A DNA stretch of 64,000 bases from Muriicola sp. Z0-33. GTDB lineage: Bacteria; Bacteroidota; Bacteroidia; Flavobacteriales; Flavobacteriaceae. The notes beneath the pieces were generated by a model. It saw nothing but the letters and a program-made list of their open reading frames with translations. It was not told the origin of the DNA and searched no databases. The DNA is taken from contig NZ_JAFMPW010000007.1 of NCBI RefSeq assembly GCF_026126425.1, positions 124,001 to 188,000 of the forward strand, read 5' to 3'. Below, piece after piece: positions 54,348 through 63,440 of the stretch. Each line of letters starts with the position of its first letter. Within the stretch, counting starts at the first letter, position 1. The position numbers and the translations under genes are program-made.

Positions 54348-55409
54348 ATGAAAAAGTTGGTATTTATATTGATTCTGGTGCTCCTTGGCATCCCAATCCA
54401 GGAGGTTTCTTCGCAGGAAGATCCTGGTATGGAATCTGCAACACCCGATATTCCTTTTTTTGACGATGACAGGCCTTTAACCATCCAACTGGAATTTTCG
54501 ACTAAGAAAATAAAAGCCGAAACAAATGACAGCACCTATGTTGCTTCTATGTTTAGTTACAAAGTGGGTGATGCAGCCTGGGATTCAATTAAAATAAAGA
54601 TCAGGGCACGTGGTCATTTCAGGAAGAAGAATTGCTACTATGTGCCCCTAAAACTGAAGATAGGTAAGTCCAGGGTGAGAGGAACCATCTTTGAAGGGAA
54701 TCGTAAGATGAAGCTGGTTTCTCCCTGCCTTCGCGAAATGGACAATAATGATTATTTATTAAAAGAATATTTGGCTTACAAATTGTTTGAAGTGATATCT
54801 CCCTATCATCTTAAGACACGTTTGGCAAGTTTCGAATATATTGAAGAGAAGGGAGAAAGGAGGAAGAAACATCAGCTTTTGGCCATTTTGATAGAGGATA
54901 TGGATCAACTGGCCGAGCGTTTTAATGGTCGTGAAATGAAAAAGAGGGTACACCCCTTGCAGCAAGACCATTTAACTTCATTACAGAATGAAATGTTTCA
55001 GTATTTTATAGGAAATACCGATTTCTCTAGCAGAAGTCTACACAACGAACAGCTCTTATACGCTGATAATAAGTACATCCCCATCCCCTATGATTTTGAT
55101 ATGTCTGGCCTTGTAAATGCGAGTTATGCCACCATTTCAGGCATGCAGAATATGAAGGGAAGCATTGCTAGTGTTACAGAACGTGTATACAAAGGCTACG
55201 ATCGGGATGATTTACTCTTGCAGCAAGTGAGGCAAGATTATATTGCCCATAAAGCGGAGTTATTTGCTGTGGTAGATGCACTTGAAACCGAGTTTAATAA
55301 CACCAGAAGATTTGATGAAGCCAGGAATTATCTGGCCGAATTTTTTGAAGTAATGGAGGATGATAAGAAATTTCAAAGACGCATAATTAATAAGACAAGA
55401 ACCTATTGA
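54348..55409 (+). CDS. Exported CotH-like protein
   Basis: 353 residues. Signal peptide ends near V-S-S-Q (23). The order of motifs resembles the CotH atypical kinase fold: I-R-A-R-G-H-F-R-K near residue 87, a K-L-V-S-P segment, Y-L-L-K-E-Y-L-A-Y-K-L, Q-Y-F-I-G-N-T-D-F-S-S-R-S-L-H-N, and I-P-Y-D-F-D-M-S-G-L-V at the metal-binding D-F-D position. CotH in Bacillus phosphorylates spore-coat proteins; exported bacterial homologues are uncharacterised. It stands alone between a heme protein and the polysaccharide cluster, with 224 bases before it and no clear promoter. Confidence 0.65.
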   Translation: MKKLVFILILVLLGIPIQEVSSQEDPGMESATPDIPFFDDDRPLTIQLEFSTKKIKAETNDSTYVASMFSYKVGDAAWDSIKIKIRARGHFRKKNCYYVPLKLKIGKSRVRGTIFEGNRKMKLVSPCLREMDNNDYLLKEYLAYKLFEVISPYHLKTRLASFEYIEEKGERRKKHQLLAILIEDMDQLAERFNGREMKKRVHPLQQDHLTSLQNEMFQYFIGNTDFSSRSLHNEQLLYADNKYIPIPYDFDMSGLVNASYATISGMQNMKGSIASVTERVYKGYDRDDLLLQQVRQDYIAHKAELFAVVDALETEFNNTRRFDEARNYLAEFFEVMEDDKKFQRRIINKTRTY

Positions 55410-55411
55410 GC

Positions 55412-55426
55412 GCAGCCAATGGCTGC
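55412..55426. terminator. Short hairpin after CotH-like gene, weak terminator candidate
   Basis: GCAGCC and GGCTGC pair around AAT three bases after the stop. No T-tract follows, so intrinsic termination is uncertain. The remaining gap to 55687 is AT-rich; I see no gene in it. Confidence 0.3.
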
Positions 55427-55687
55427 CGTTGGATAGATAAATAAAAAGTCTGGCTATAAGTGCCCAGTCGAACAATTAAAAACCCCCATTAGTAGCTCCC
55501 CTTAAATAATGTGCTGGGTAGGTTTTGTTAATATCCTTGTCTCAATTGTTAATACTTTCTGTAGGTAAAATCCTTTAATTCACCCGGAATTGAAATATCT
55601 TGCTATTATCCAAATATGTGATTTATGTTCCCTCTAATTGTTTAAATCCTGGGAGATATATCAAGACAATAAGCTTAAAATCTTTTA

Positions 55688-57040
55688 ATGACCTACATCA
55701 GCAGCCTACTTTCCAATTCCTATTTATTAAGTATAGCTGCTATCATTCTTACTTTTCTCGTTGCTAACAGGATATTTCCCATTATTATTTATACGGTAAG
55801 ATCTAAAAACCTTATGGATGAACCTGGTGACCGCAGTATACATGGCACCAAAACTCCCACCCTTGGTGGCGTTGGGGTGTTTGTTGCCTTTGCAGTTTCT
55901 CTGATACTTTTTGGTGTCTTTAAAGAATTAGACAGAGTGGATTTGGTTAAATTATTAACGCTTTTAGCTGGCACTATGGTCTTGCTTTTTTTAGGGATAA
56001 AAGATGATCTGCTAGCGCTCTCTCCTCGTAAAAAGTTTATAGGACAACTATTTGCGGTGGCAATCGTAATATTTTTTACAGATGTCCGTATAGCAGATTT
56101 TAACGGGCTATTGGGTATTACAGCATTGCCGTATCCTGTTTCGGTTCTCTTTACTGTCTTCGTATTTATCCTGATCAATAATTCATATAATATGATAGAT
56201 GGGATAGATGGGCTGGCGGGCACTATTGCTATTATTGCCAGCGGATATTTCGGCATTTACTTTCTTATCAATGGGAATGTACTTCTTTCATTGGTTTCCT
56301 TTGTGCTTATTGGTGCACTAATAGGATTTTTGCGATTTAACTTATCGCATTCACGGAAGTTATTTATGGGAGATTCTGGGACTATGTTTATCGGTTATTT
56401 GCTGGCCTACCAGGGGGTAAGTTTTTTGACAATAAATGAGTTGCCAAATACGGTGTTTACGGTGCCAAATGCCCAGATAATGTTTATTGCGGTCCTCTCT
56501 TTTCCACTTTTAGATACTTTACGTGTATTTGTCATTCGAATATCTAAAAAAGGGAGTCCGTTTAAGGCAGACCGCAACCATATCCATCATAAATTGCTTC
56601 ATTTGGGCTTAGAGCACAGACAGGCAACTATGTTTGTAGCACTTTCCAATATTCTGATAGTCATCGCGGTAGTATTTATGGATCATTTAAGTAACGGCCT
56701 TCAACTTATACTGAGTGTAGGTTTGGGTGCACTTCTATATCTTACACCTCTTATTATTTTAGGAAGAAAGCAAAGCAGGACTGTTCGAAGCCTGGATCTT
56801 ATTGATGCTGAAGAGCTTTCTGAGCTGAAATTAACCAAGGAAGATTTAGCAAACTTGAATGTGTTTAAGGATAATCCTCCAATGGAGGAAGAACTTATTT
56901 TGGAGCACTATACAAGTAAAGAACAGCAAGTAGAGGAAGTGGCAAAGAAGAACAAACCATCGGCGAGTCCACAGATGCAATCGATTATCGCAAGGCGTTT
57001 GGAGGCCTTAAAGAAAATGATGGTAAAACAGGAGCAATAG
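55688..57040 (+). CDS. WecA/MraY-family undecaprenyl-phosphate sugar-phosphate transferase
   Basis: 450 residues, about 11 membrane helices. D-E-P-G-D-R-S-I-H-G-T-K-T-P-T-L-G-G is the cytoplasmic UDP-sugar loop, I-D-G-I-D-G-L-A-G holds catalytic aspartates, M-G-D-S-G-T-M-F and the late D-R-N-H-I-H-H-K motif (H-I-H-H) complete the family pattern seen in WecA/TagO/WbpL. It transfers a GlcNAc- or related sugar-1-phosphate to the lipid carrier and so starts repeat-unit synthesis. The 80-residue C-terminal tail is charged and probably cytoplasmic. First gene of the polysaccharide cluster. Confidence 0.92.
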   Translation: MTYISSLLSNSYLLSIAAIILTFLVANRIFPIIIYTVRSKNLMDEPGDRSIHGTKTPTLGGVGVFVAFAVSLILFGVFKELDRVDLVKLLTLLAGTMVLLFLGIKDDLLALSPRKKFIGQLFAVAIVIFFTDVRIADFNGLLGITALPYPVSVLFTVFVFILINNSYNMIDGIDGLAGTIAIIASGYFGIYFLINGNVLLSLVSFVLIGALIGFLRFNLSHSRKLFMGDSGTMFIGYLLAYQGVSFLTINELPNTVFTVPNAQIMFIAVLSFPLLDTLRVFVIRISKKGSPFKADRNHIHHKLLHLGLEHRQATMFVALSNILIVIAVVFMDHLSNGLQLILSVGLGALLYLTPLIILGRKQSRTVRSLDLIDAEELSELKLTKEDLANLNVFKDNPPMEEELILEHYTSKEQQVEEVAKKNKPSASPQMQSIIARRLEALKKMMVKQEQ

Positions 57041-57073
57041 AAACGCTTTAGAAATAACCAAAATCTTATTAGG

Positions 57074-58303
57074 TTGCTATTAAAATTAAATAGGTCTACT
57101 TTCCAAAACAAGAAACGTAACTATGTGGTATTGTCCCAGGTATTAGGAGCCCTTTTTGCACTTATAACGGGAAAGTTAATAGCGATTTATATTCCACCGG
57201 AAGATTTTGGCACCTATAGTCTTCAGTGGGCGGCATACATATTTTTCTCAACACTTTTTTTAAAACCATTTATAGAATTTACGAAAACCAGTAATAATAC
57301 CTTAATTCCAAGAATTGGGGGAATGTTTTTTAGGGTAACGGGTACTATTTTAGCGGTTTTAACAATCTGTCTCTTAATATTATTTCTATACTATTTTCAG
57401 TCAATAAGTATTGGTTTGGTGATTGTGCTGGTAGTATTTGTTCCAGCCTCCATGATCAATAGCATCTTGATTAATTATTTAAATGTAAAAGACTATTTGA
57501 TTAAATACTCTAAATTGGGAATCCTCAATGCGACATGCGGTCTTTTGTTCCTTGCAATAATGCTGTTGTGGCAATTTCAATGGTTTAGCAATGTTCAAAT
57601 ATTGTGGTTAGCTCAATTAATGAGTGCTTTTGTTGGAAGTATCCTTTTCATTACTCGAAAAAAGGTGATTTTTAATTATCTTAAAATTGGGTATGATACC
57701 TTCATAAAAAGGTATCTGAGTTTTGCGCTACCGCTCTTATTGCTGGCTATTTGGGCCTGGATAAATAATTATTTTGATCGATATGCCATAGAGTATTTCT
57801 TGACAGTTAAACAGGTAGGAACTTATAATGCCAGTTATAGTGTAGGCTCGAAATTTTTCATATTATTAAGTCCAATTTTTATGATATTAGTAACTCCTCA
57901 TGTCTACGATTTATCAAGGACTTATCTCAAGAAAAAATCCATTAAAAAATTCGCAGCGTATTATATTATTATAAGTGTACCAATTTTAATCGGGATTTAT
58001 TTCCTTAGAAATTATATAGGCGAAATATTATTATCGGAAAACTATAGGGAGGGATTTCATATTATTTTTTGGATTGCATTGGCCTTTTTTATAATTACAC
58101 TTACCCAATTATTTGAATTGCTTTTTTATGCAAAAGAAAGGACAAAGGTACTTATGTATGGGAATATGGTGGCAGCGCTCTTTAATATTCTGTTGAACAT
58201 AATATGGATCCCTAGATTTGGAATTATGGGAGCGGCATTGGCAACCTGTATTGCGTTTACAGTTAACCTTTGTTTTATCTATTATAAATTTATAAAACTA
58301 TAG
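57074..58303 (+). CDS. Polysaccharide flippase (Wzx-like)
   Basis: 409 residues with about 12 membrane helices and the F-G-T-Y-S motif after the first helices typical of Wzx/MOP-type exporters. The start is TTG at 57074: the frame upstream runs without ATG to the stop of the preceding gene. Would flip the lipid-linked repeat unit across the inner membrane. Coding sequence is much richer in A and T than the catabolic genes upstream. Confidence 0.88.
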   Translation: MLLKLNRSTFQNKKRNYVVLSQVLGALFALITGKLIAIYIPPEDFGTYSLQWAAYIFFSTLFLKPFIEFTKTSNNTLIPRIGGMFFRVTGTILAVLTICLLILFLYYFQSISIGLVIVLVVFVPASMINSILINYLNVKDYLIKYSKLGILNATCGLLFLAIMLLWQFQWFSNVQILWLAQLMSAFVGSILFITRKKVIFNYLKIGYDTFIKRYLSFALPLLLLAIWAWINNYFDRYAIEYFLTVKQVGTYNASYSVGSKFFILLSPIFMILVTPHVYDLSRTYLKKKSIKKFAAYYIIISVPILIGIYFLRNYIGEILLSENYREGFHIIFWIALAFFIITLTQLFELLFYAKERTKVLMYGNMVAALFNILLNIIWIPRFGIMGAALATCIAFTVNLCFIYYKFIKL

Positions 58304-58369
58304 TACTACTAAAACTAATTCATAATCTGTTTTGATTGGAATAAACAGGAAATTTATAGTGATAATTTG

Positions 58370-59671
58370 ATGTTGAGAAAATACATATTGAAAAGGATAG
58401 ATTATATCATTCTATTTTCTGCATTCCTGCCTTATGCGTTTGTAAATGCGGGAGTAAGAATAGAACATCTGGTGGTATATTCCATGTTTTTAATATTATT
58501 TTTTAGACATAATTTTTTCTTTTTTAGACGGAGTTCATTTTCGGGTATATTATTAATATTTTCTTTGTTAATCTATTTGATAACGACAATTTCTTTTGCC
58601 AATGGATTAGACCCGGATGCCATGTTTTTATCCAACTTTGAGAATTATATAGAAACATTGATTCTATTTCTCATTTTCAACAGCCTCCTTATAAAAAGAG
58701 AGTATTTTACAATAGAAAGAATGATTAAAATAAATACTTTCTTTCATCTACTACTGTTTGTGAATACTGGATTAGTATTGATTGAAATGTTTACCCCTTA
58801 CGCAGATTATTTTTTAGAGCTTTATGTTAAAAACGATGCAGAAGGGTACAGGACGGCCACTAACTCTATGGGTCGCTATATGGGAGTGTTTAATCTTCCT
58901 ATGGAGAGTGGAATGGCTTATTCTATGGGCTTATTAACCTGGTTATATAATTTTACACAGAAAAAGAATAAAAAAATAATCTTAGAATTCTTGTTATTTC
59001 TTGCCATATTAATTGGTGGTATCGCCTCTGTCTCTAAGGTCTTTTTAATGGTTGGAGCTATACTTTTTGTAGCGGTTTTTTTTATGATTGGTAGTATTAG
59101 GAATAAATTGATATTCTTATTTGTCGGGATATTTTCATTATCCACACTCGTCCCTTTATTAACAGGCGGTTGGCGTGGATTCAGGATCTTAGAAAGCCAG
59201 TTCATTAAGATTACTACCAATTTCAGTATTGATAATATTACTGCCGGAAGACTAGGATCTGGAAGTGGTATTTATAGCTGGGTTTTAAATCAGGATATTC
59301 TTGCTCTAATATTTGGAAATGGTTTTACACAAGCAGGGCTTCTTCATCTTGATAGCGAATATATGCAGATCTTATATCAAGGTGGAGTAATTTCATTATG
59401 TCTGTATTTAGCCATTTTAATAAAGTTGTTTATTAGATGCGTATCAATAGACAGTAAATTCTATAAAGAGAGAATATTAATGTTTTCTATTCTTCTATTA
59501 GGGGCTATTACTGCAATAGGTGGGCCAATGATATTTATGAATAGAGTACGGATATTCTTTTTTATTCAGTTGTTCTTTATTTACAAACTAACGCATATGG
59601 TTTTTGTTCGGATTAAAACTAAGGAAACGGCAATTAATGAACCTAGTGATGGTAGTGTAATTACCGTATGA
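58370..59671 (+). CDS. O-antigen/exopolysaccharide polymerase-like membrane protein (Wzy-like)
   Basis: 433 residues from ATG at 58370, next to a TTG three bases earlier. About 10-11 membrane helices and a large extracytoplasmic loop before residue 300 with G-R-L-G-S-G, followed by G-N-G-F-T and D-S-E-Y-M-Q-I-L-Y-Q-G-G, a pattern usual in Wzy/O-antigen ligase-like proteins. Would join repeat units in the periplasm. Position between the flippase and glycosyltransferases supports the call, since Wzy sequences are poorly conserved. Confidence 0.82.
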   Translation: MLRKYILKRIDYIILFSAFLPYAFVNAGVRIEHLVVYSMFLILFFRHNFFFFRRSSFSGILLIFSLLIYLITTISFANGLDPDAMFLSNFENYIETLILFLIFNSLLIKREYFTIERMIKINTFFHLLLFVNTGLVLIEMFTPYADYFLELYVKNDAEGYRTATNSMGRYMGVFNLPMESGMAYSMGLLTWLYNFTQKKNKKIILEFLLFLAILIGGIASVSKVFLMVGAILFVAVFFMIGSIRNKLIFLFVGIFSLSTLVPLLTGGWRGFRILESQFIKITTNFSIDNITAGRLGSGSGIYSWVLNQDILALIFGNGFTQAGLLHLDSEYMQILYQGGVISLCLYLAILIKLFIRCVSIDSKFYKERILMFSILLLGAITAIGGPMIFMNRVRIFFFIQLFFIYKLTHMVFVRIKTKETAINEPSDGSVITV

Positions 59672-59743
59672 AATAATAGGAGAATTGAAACTATAAATTA
59701 TTGAAACAAATTAGATCATTAAAGTCTTTTAAAATATAGCCAA

Positions 59744-60886
59744 TTGAAAATTGACCATGTTATTTCAACTATTGACAATGCCAGTGGAGGTCCATCTCGC
59801 AGTATAACCCACTTAGTGACTAAATTGGCCGAATTTAATAAGGCGGTCTATCAGCATATACATTGTGGGGAAACAAACGATCCAATAATAAGCGAATTTT
59901 CGGAATCAAACCTCAGTCTTTCATTTTATAAGCGAAATTTACTGGGAAAATTGTCAGGATTAGGTAGCAATATATCTATTGCTCCCAATACTATTTTCCA
60001 CGGACATGGATTATGGGAATTGCCAGTACACCAAATGGCAAATATGGCTCAACAAAATGATATTCCTTATATTATTTCGCCTCATGGTATGCTAAATTCA
60101 TGGTCGTTTCGCCAGAAAAGCTTGAAAAAGAAGTTGGCACTTGGAATATATCAAAGAAGAGATATAAAACTTGCTTCATGTTTGCATGCGACCGCTAAAA
60201 TGGAAGCAAGAGACCTTCGCCAATTGGGTTATACCAATCCGATCGCAGTTATTCCCAATGGAATTCCCATGGACAAATTTCCTCAGAAACATTACAATCA
60301 AAGTCATTCAAAAAAAACAGTTCTATTTTTATCGAGAGTCGTTGAGAATAAGGGAGTAGGCGAGCTTATCACAGCATGGTCCAAATTGTCGAGACATATT
60401 ACAAAAGACTGGAATATAAAGATAGTAGGTGATGGACGTAAAGAATATATTAATCAACTTAGGAAATTGATAAAGTCCAATGGACAGGAAGACACTATTA
60501 ATCTAGTAGGTCCGCTTTATGGTGAAGAGAAGATAAAAGCTTTTCAGCAAGCAAGTCTATTTGTTTTACCTACTTATAGTGAAAATTTTGGCATGGTCGT
60601 CGCCGAGGCTTTGGCTTGCGGGATACCGGTGATTACTACTAAAGGAGCTCCATGGGAAGACTTGATTACTAATGAGTGTGGATGGTGGATCGATGTTGGA
60701 CTTGAACCTTTAATGAAAGCCTTAGAACTGGCATTGTCCTGCAGTGTAAACGATCTCGGAAAAATGGGGGATAATGGCAGGAATTTGATAGAACAAAAAT
60801 ATTCAATGAGAGTTGTTGCATCTCAAATGAACGAATTGTATGAATGGTTATCTGGCGCTGCAAACCGACCTGAATTTCTTTATTAA
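59744..60886 (+). CDS. Glycosyltransferase family 4
   Basis: 380 residues, GT-B fold. N-terminal S-G-G-P-S-R-S-I near residue 14 marks the acceptor side, H-G-M-L and V-I-P-N-G-I-P the middle. The C-terminal domain has V-V-E-N-K-G-V-G-E-L and E-N-F-G-M-V-V-A-E-A-L-A-C-G-I-P, which is the E-x7-E retaining-GT signature. Start is TTG at 59744, because no ATG occurs before the conserved N-terminus. Adds one sugar to the repeat unit from a nucleotide sugar; sugar not predictable. Confidence 0.9.
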   Translation: MKIDHVISTIDNASGGPSRSITHLVTKLAEFNKAVYQHIHCGETNDPIISEFSESNLSLSFYKRNLLGKLSGLGSNISIAPNTIFHGHGLWELPVHQMANMAQQNDIPYIISPHGMLNSWSFRQKSLKKKLALGIYQRRDIKLASCLHATAKMEARDLRQLGYTNPIAVIPNGIPMDKFPQKHYNQSHSKKTVLFLSRVVENKGVGELITAWSKLSRHITKDWNIKIVGDGRKEYINQLRKLIKSNGQEDTINLVGPLYGEEKIKAFQQASLFVLPTYSENFGMVVAEALACGIPVITTKGAPWEDLITNECGWWIDVGLEPLMKALELALSCSVNDLGKMGDNGRNLIEQKYSMRVVASQMNELYEWLSGAANRPEFLY

Positions 60887-60959
60887 AATATTATGTAAAT
60901 GAAATGTGATATTGTTTAATGGAATAAAACTTTGAAAGTATGATTACAAAATATATACT

Positions 60960-61520
60960 ATGAATAACGAAGTATCTGTTGAAAATAGCCGATATAAAAA
61001 CGAACTAAGTTTCTCGAATAAATTGGGTAGACTAGTTTGGCGTATGACCTATTATATCTTCTTCAGACCTTTTATTGGAAATGTTTTTAAAGAATGGAGA
61101 AACCTTGTTTTACGGCTTTTCGGAGCAAAAATAACGGGTGATACCAAGATTTTTGCATCTGTGAGAATCTGGGCTCCTTGGAATTTGGAAGTTGATTCGG
61201 CATGCATTTCATATAACACTATTTTATATAATGTTGATAAGATATATATAGGTAAATCTACCGTCATTTCCCATAATGTACATATCTGTACGGCATCGCA
61301 TGACATCTATCACAAATCACATCGCTTAATTACAAAACCAATTATTATCAAGGATAAAGTTTGGGTGGCTGTAGATTCATTTATAGGACCTGGAGTAACG
61401 GTTGGTCAAGGTGCCGTTATAGGTGCCAGAGCTGCAGTATTCAAAGATGTTCAGGATTGGAGTGTAGTTGGGGGTAACCCGGCAAAATTTATCAAGAAAA
61501 GAGTTATATCTGATGCATAG
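60960..61520 (+). CDS. Hexapeptide-repeat acyltransferase (WcaF/LbH type)
   Basis: 186 residues. A charged N-terminal helix is followed by left-handed beta-helix repeats (I-Y-I-G-K-S-T-V-I, V-G-Q-G-A-V-I-G, G-A-R-A-A-V-F). H-D near C-T-A-S-H-D-I-Y provides the catalytic histidine, and V-V-G-G-N-P-A-K-F-I-K is the usual C-terminal end. Likely O-acetylates a sugar of the surface polysaccharide with acetyl-CoA. Its stop overlaps the start of the next glycosyltransferase by 8 bases. Confidence 0.9.
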   Translation: MNNEVSVENSRYKNELSFSNKLGRLVWRMTYYIFFRPFIGNVFKEWRNLVLRLFGAKITGDTKIFASVRIWAPWNLEVDSACISYNTILYNVDKIYIGKSTVISHNVHICTASHDIYHKSHRLITKPIIIKDKVWVAVDSFIGPGVTVGQGAVIGARAAVFKDVQDWSVVGGNPAKFIKKRVISDA

Positions 61521-62343
61521 GAATTTAATTACAGCTATCGTCCTGACTAAAGATGAAGAAAAGATTTTGGACAGGTGTTTGTCAGCATTGCATTTTGTAC
61601 AACAAGTGATAGTTTTTGATTCTTTTAGTACAGATAAGACATTGAGCATAGCAAAAAGCCATGGTGCAATTATTCATCAGAGAAAATTTGATAATTATGC
61701 AAGGCAAAGGAATGCTGCTCTTGATATAGTTCCCAGTGATTGTGAATGGGTTCTGATGGTTGATGCAGATGAAATTGTGACAGATGAATTGCGGCATGAA
61801 ATTCTGAATAGAATTGAAGTCGATAGCGAAAATACCATGTTTAGGGTGAGGCGTAAAGATGTTTTTCAAAATAAATGGTTACGGCACAGCAGTGGTTATC
61901 CTACCTGGTTTCCCCGATTATTTAAGAATGGTCATGTTAGGGTAGAGCGCGCAATAAACGAAGAGTATGTTACATCAGGCAGTGAAGGGCGCCTTAACGA
62001 ACATTTGTTGCACTATCCATTTAACAAAGGCATCACATGGTGGATAGAGAAACACAACCGCTATTCACAAATGGAAGCCAAATTGATGGTGAAAGAGATT
62101 GGTGAACCATTAAAATTATGGGGCCTGTTTTCAAAGGACCCCGTTGTCAGACGAAAACAACAAAAACGTTTAAGCTATCACCTGCCATTTAGGCCACAGT
62201 TTGTGTTTTTTGCGTTTTATGTCCTCAAGGGAGGATTTTTAGACGGAAAAGCAGGCTATCATTTTTGTAGGATGAGGGAGATGTATGAGCAAATGATCAG
62301 TCTTAAATATGATGAATTAAAAAGAAACAATGCTAATTCATAA
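61513..62343 (+). CDS. Glycosyltransferase family 2 (WaaE-like)
   Basis: 276 residues from ATG at 61513, which overlaps the acyltransferase stop and begins right at the conserved strand (T-A-I-V-L-T-K-D-E-E). Typical segments: D-S-F-S-T-D-K-T (D-x-S-x-D type), R-Q-R-N-A-A-L, and V-D-A-D-E (metal-binding DxD). The group includes lipopolysaccharide core glucosyltransferase WaaE/KdtX and many capsule transferases. Cytoplasmic, inverting. Sugar and linkage unknown. Confidence 0.9.
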   Translation: MHRNLITAIVLTKDEEKILDRCLSALHFVQQVIVFDSFSTDKTLSIAKSHGAIIHQRKFDNYARQRNAALDIVPSDCEWVLMVDADEIVTDELRHEILNRIEVDSENTMFRVRRKDVFQNKWLRHSSGYPTWFPRLFKNGHVRVERAINEEYVTSGSEGRLNEHLLHYPFNKGITWWIEKHNRYSQMEAKLMVKEIGEPLKLWGLFSKDPVVRRKQQKRLSYHLPFRPQFVFFAFYVLKGGFLDGKAGYHFCRMREMYEQMISLKYDELKRNNANS

Positions 62344-62418
62344 TGGAATTTGCTTTCTGGAAATGCATCACAAAATGGTATGTATAAAATTTAATCGGTC
62401 TTATGATCGGATTTGAAT

Positions 62419-63420
62419 ATGGATTTAAAAATTAAAATGAAGGTATCTGTAATTATTCCAGCATTTAATTGTGGTCAGTACATAGAACGCTGCGTAAATT
62501 CTGTAATAAATCAGTCCTATCGGGACATAGAGATTATTGTTGTTAATGATGGAAGCACTGATGATACACTCTCAATATTAGAATCTATTAGCCAGTCTGA
62601 TAACCGACTTTCGTTTATAAGTCAAAAAAATACGGGAACACATTTGGCTAGAATGAATGGTGTTAGAAGTTCTACGGGCGATGTTATTTTTAATTTGGAT
62701 GCAGACGACTATTTAGAATCCAATGCAATAGAATTACTTGTTAATAAAATGCAGAGAACATCCGCGGACATTGTAATTGGCAATTACTATCAACATAGGA
62801 ATGGGATAAAACGGTTAATGAGAAATACCCCTCCCTCCAGTTATGATAGAACTGAGGCTATTAGCTTTATGCTCTTGGGGAAAATTTCGAATTACCTATG
62901 GGGCCGATTAATTAAACGTCATTTGATGGACGAAATAGATTTGCCTTCAAAAAGAGTTTATTCAGAAGATGTCCTGACCAACTTCTTTATTTTATGTAAC
63001 CACGATGTGAAGATTGAATTTGTCGAAGAACCCGTATTGAATTATATCATTCATACAACCAATATATCGTATTCCAAAAGCGAAGGACCGGTTGAAGGAT
63101 TCTTCGATGAATTTGAAATGGTTGAAAAAATGTTGTCGGACAAAGGCCTAAATAGTGTTTTGCAAGATGAAATTGCCTTATATAAATCATTGATGTGGAT
63201 TGGCTATTGCAGGAAAGGCGGCCTAAAGGCAAGAGATAAATTATATCACAAGGAATTCTTCAAAAAGAACTACCCTAACGCCAAGAAACACCTTCCTTTG
63301 CATTTCAAATTAGAAATGTTTTTATATTATAAAAACATCTGGCTGGGAAAGAATTTTACTGATTTGATGTTTAGGATATATGGATTTCTTGTAAAAACAG
63401 GTATTATAAGAACAAGTTGA
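62419..63420 (+). CDS. Glycosyltransferase family 2
   Basis: 333 residues from ATG at 62419; a TTG six bases upstream and an internal ATG at 62437 are alternatives. GT-A fold motifs: V-S-V-I-I-P-A-F-N, N-D-G-S-T-D-D-T, and N-L-D-A-D-D-Y. The segment K-R-V-Y-S-E-D-V-L-T contains the E-D acceptor-side motif common in capsule GT2 enzymes. Would add a sugar to the repeat unit. Separated by 75 bases from the preceding gene. Confidence 0.9.
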   Translation: MDLKIKMKVSVIIPAFNCGQYIERCVNSVINQSYRDIEIIVVNDGSTDDTLSILESISQSDNRLSFISQKNTGTHLARMNGVRSSTGDVIFNLDADDYLESNAIELLVNKMQRTSADIVIGNYYQHRNGIKRLMRNTPPSSYDRTEAISFMLLGKISNYLWGRLIKRHLMDEIDLPSKRVYSEDVLTNFFILCNHDVKIEFVEEPVLNYIIHTTNISYSKSEGPVEGFFDEFEMVEKMLSDKGLNSVLQDEIALYKSLMWIGYCRKGGLKARDKLYHKEFFKKNYPNAKKHLPLHFKLEMFLYYKNIWLGKNFTDLMFRIYGFLVKTGIIRTS

Positions 63421-63440
63421 TTTTATCACAAATTGTTACC

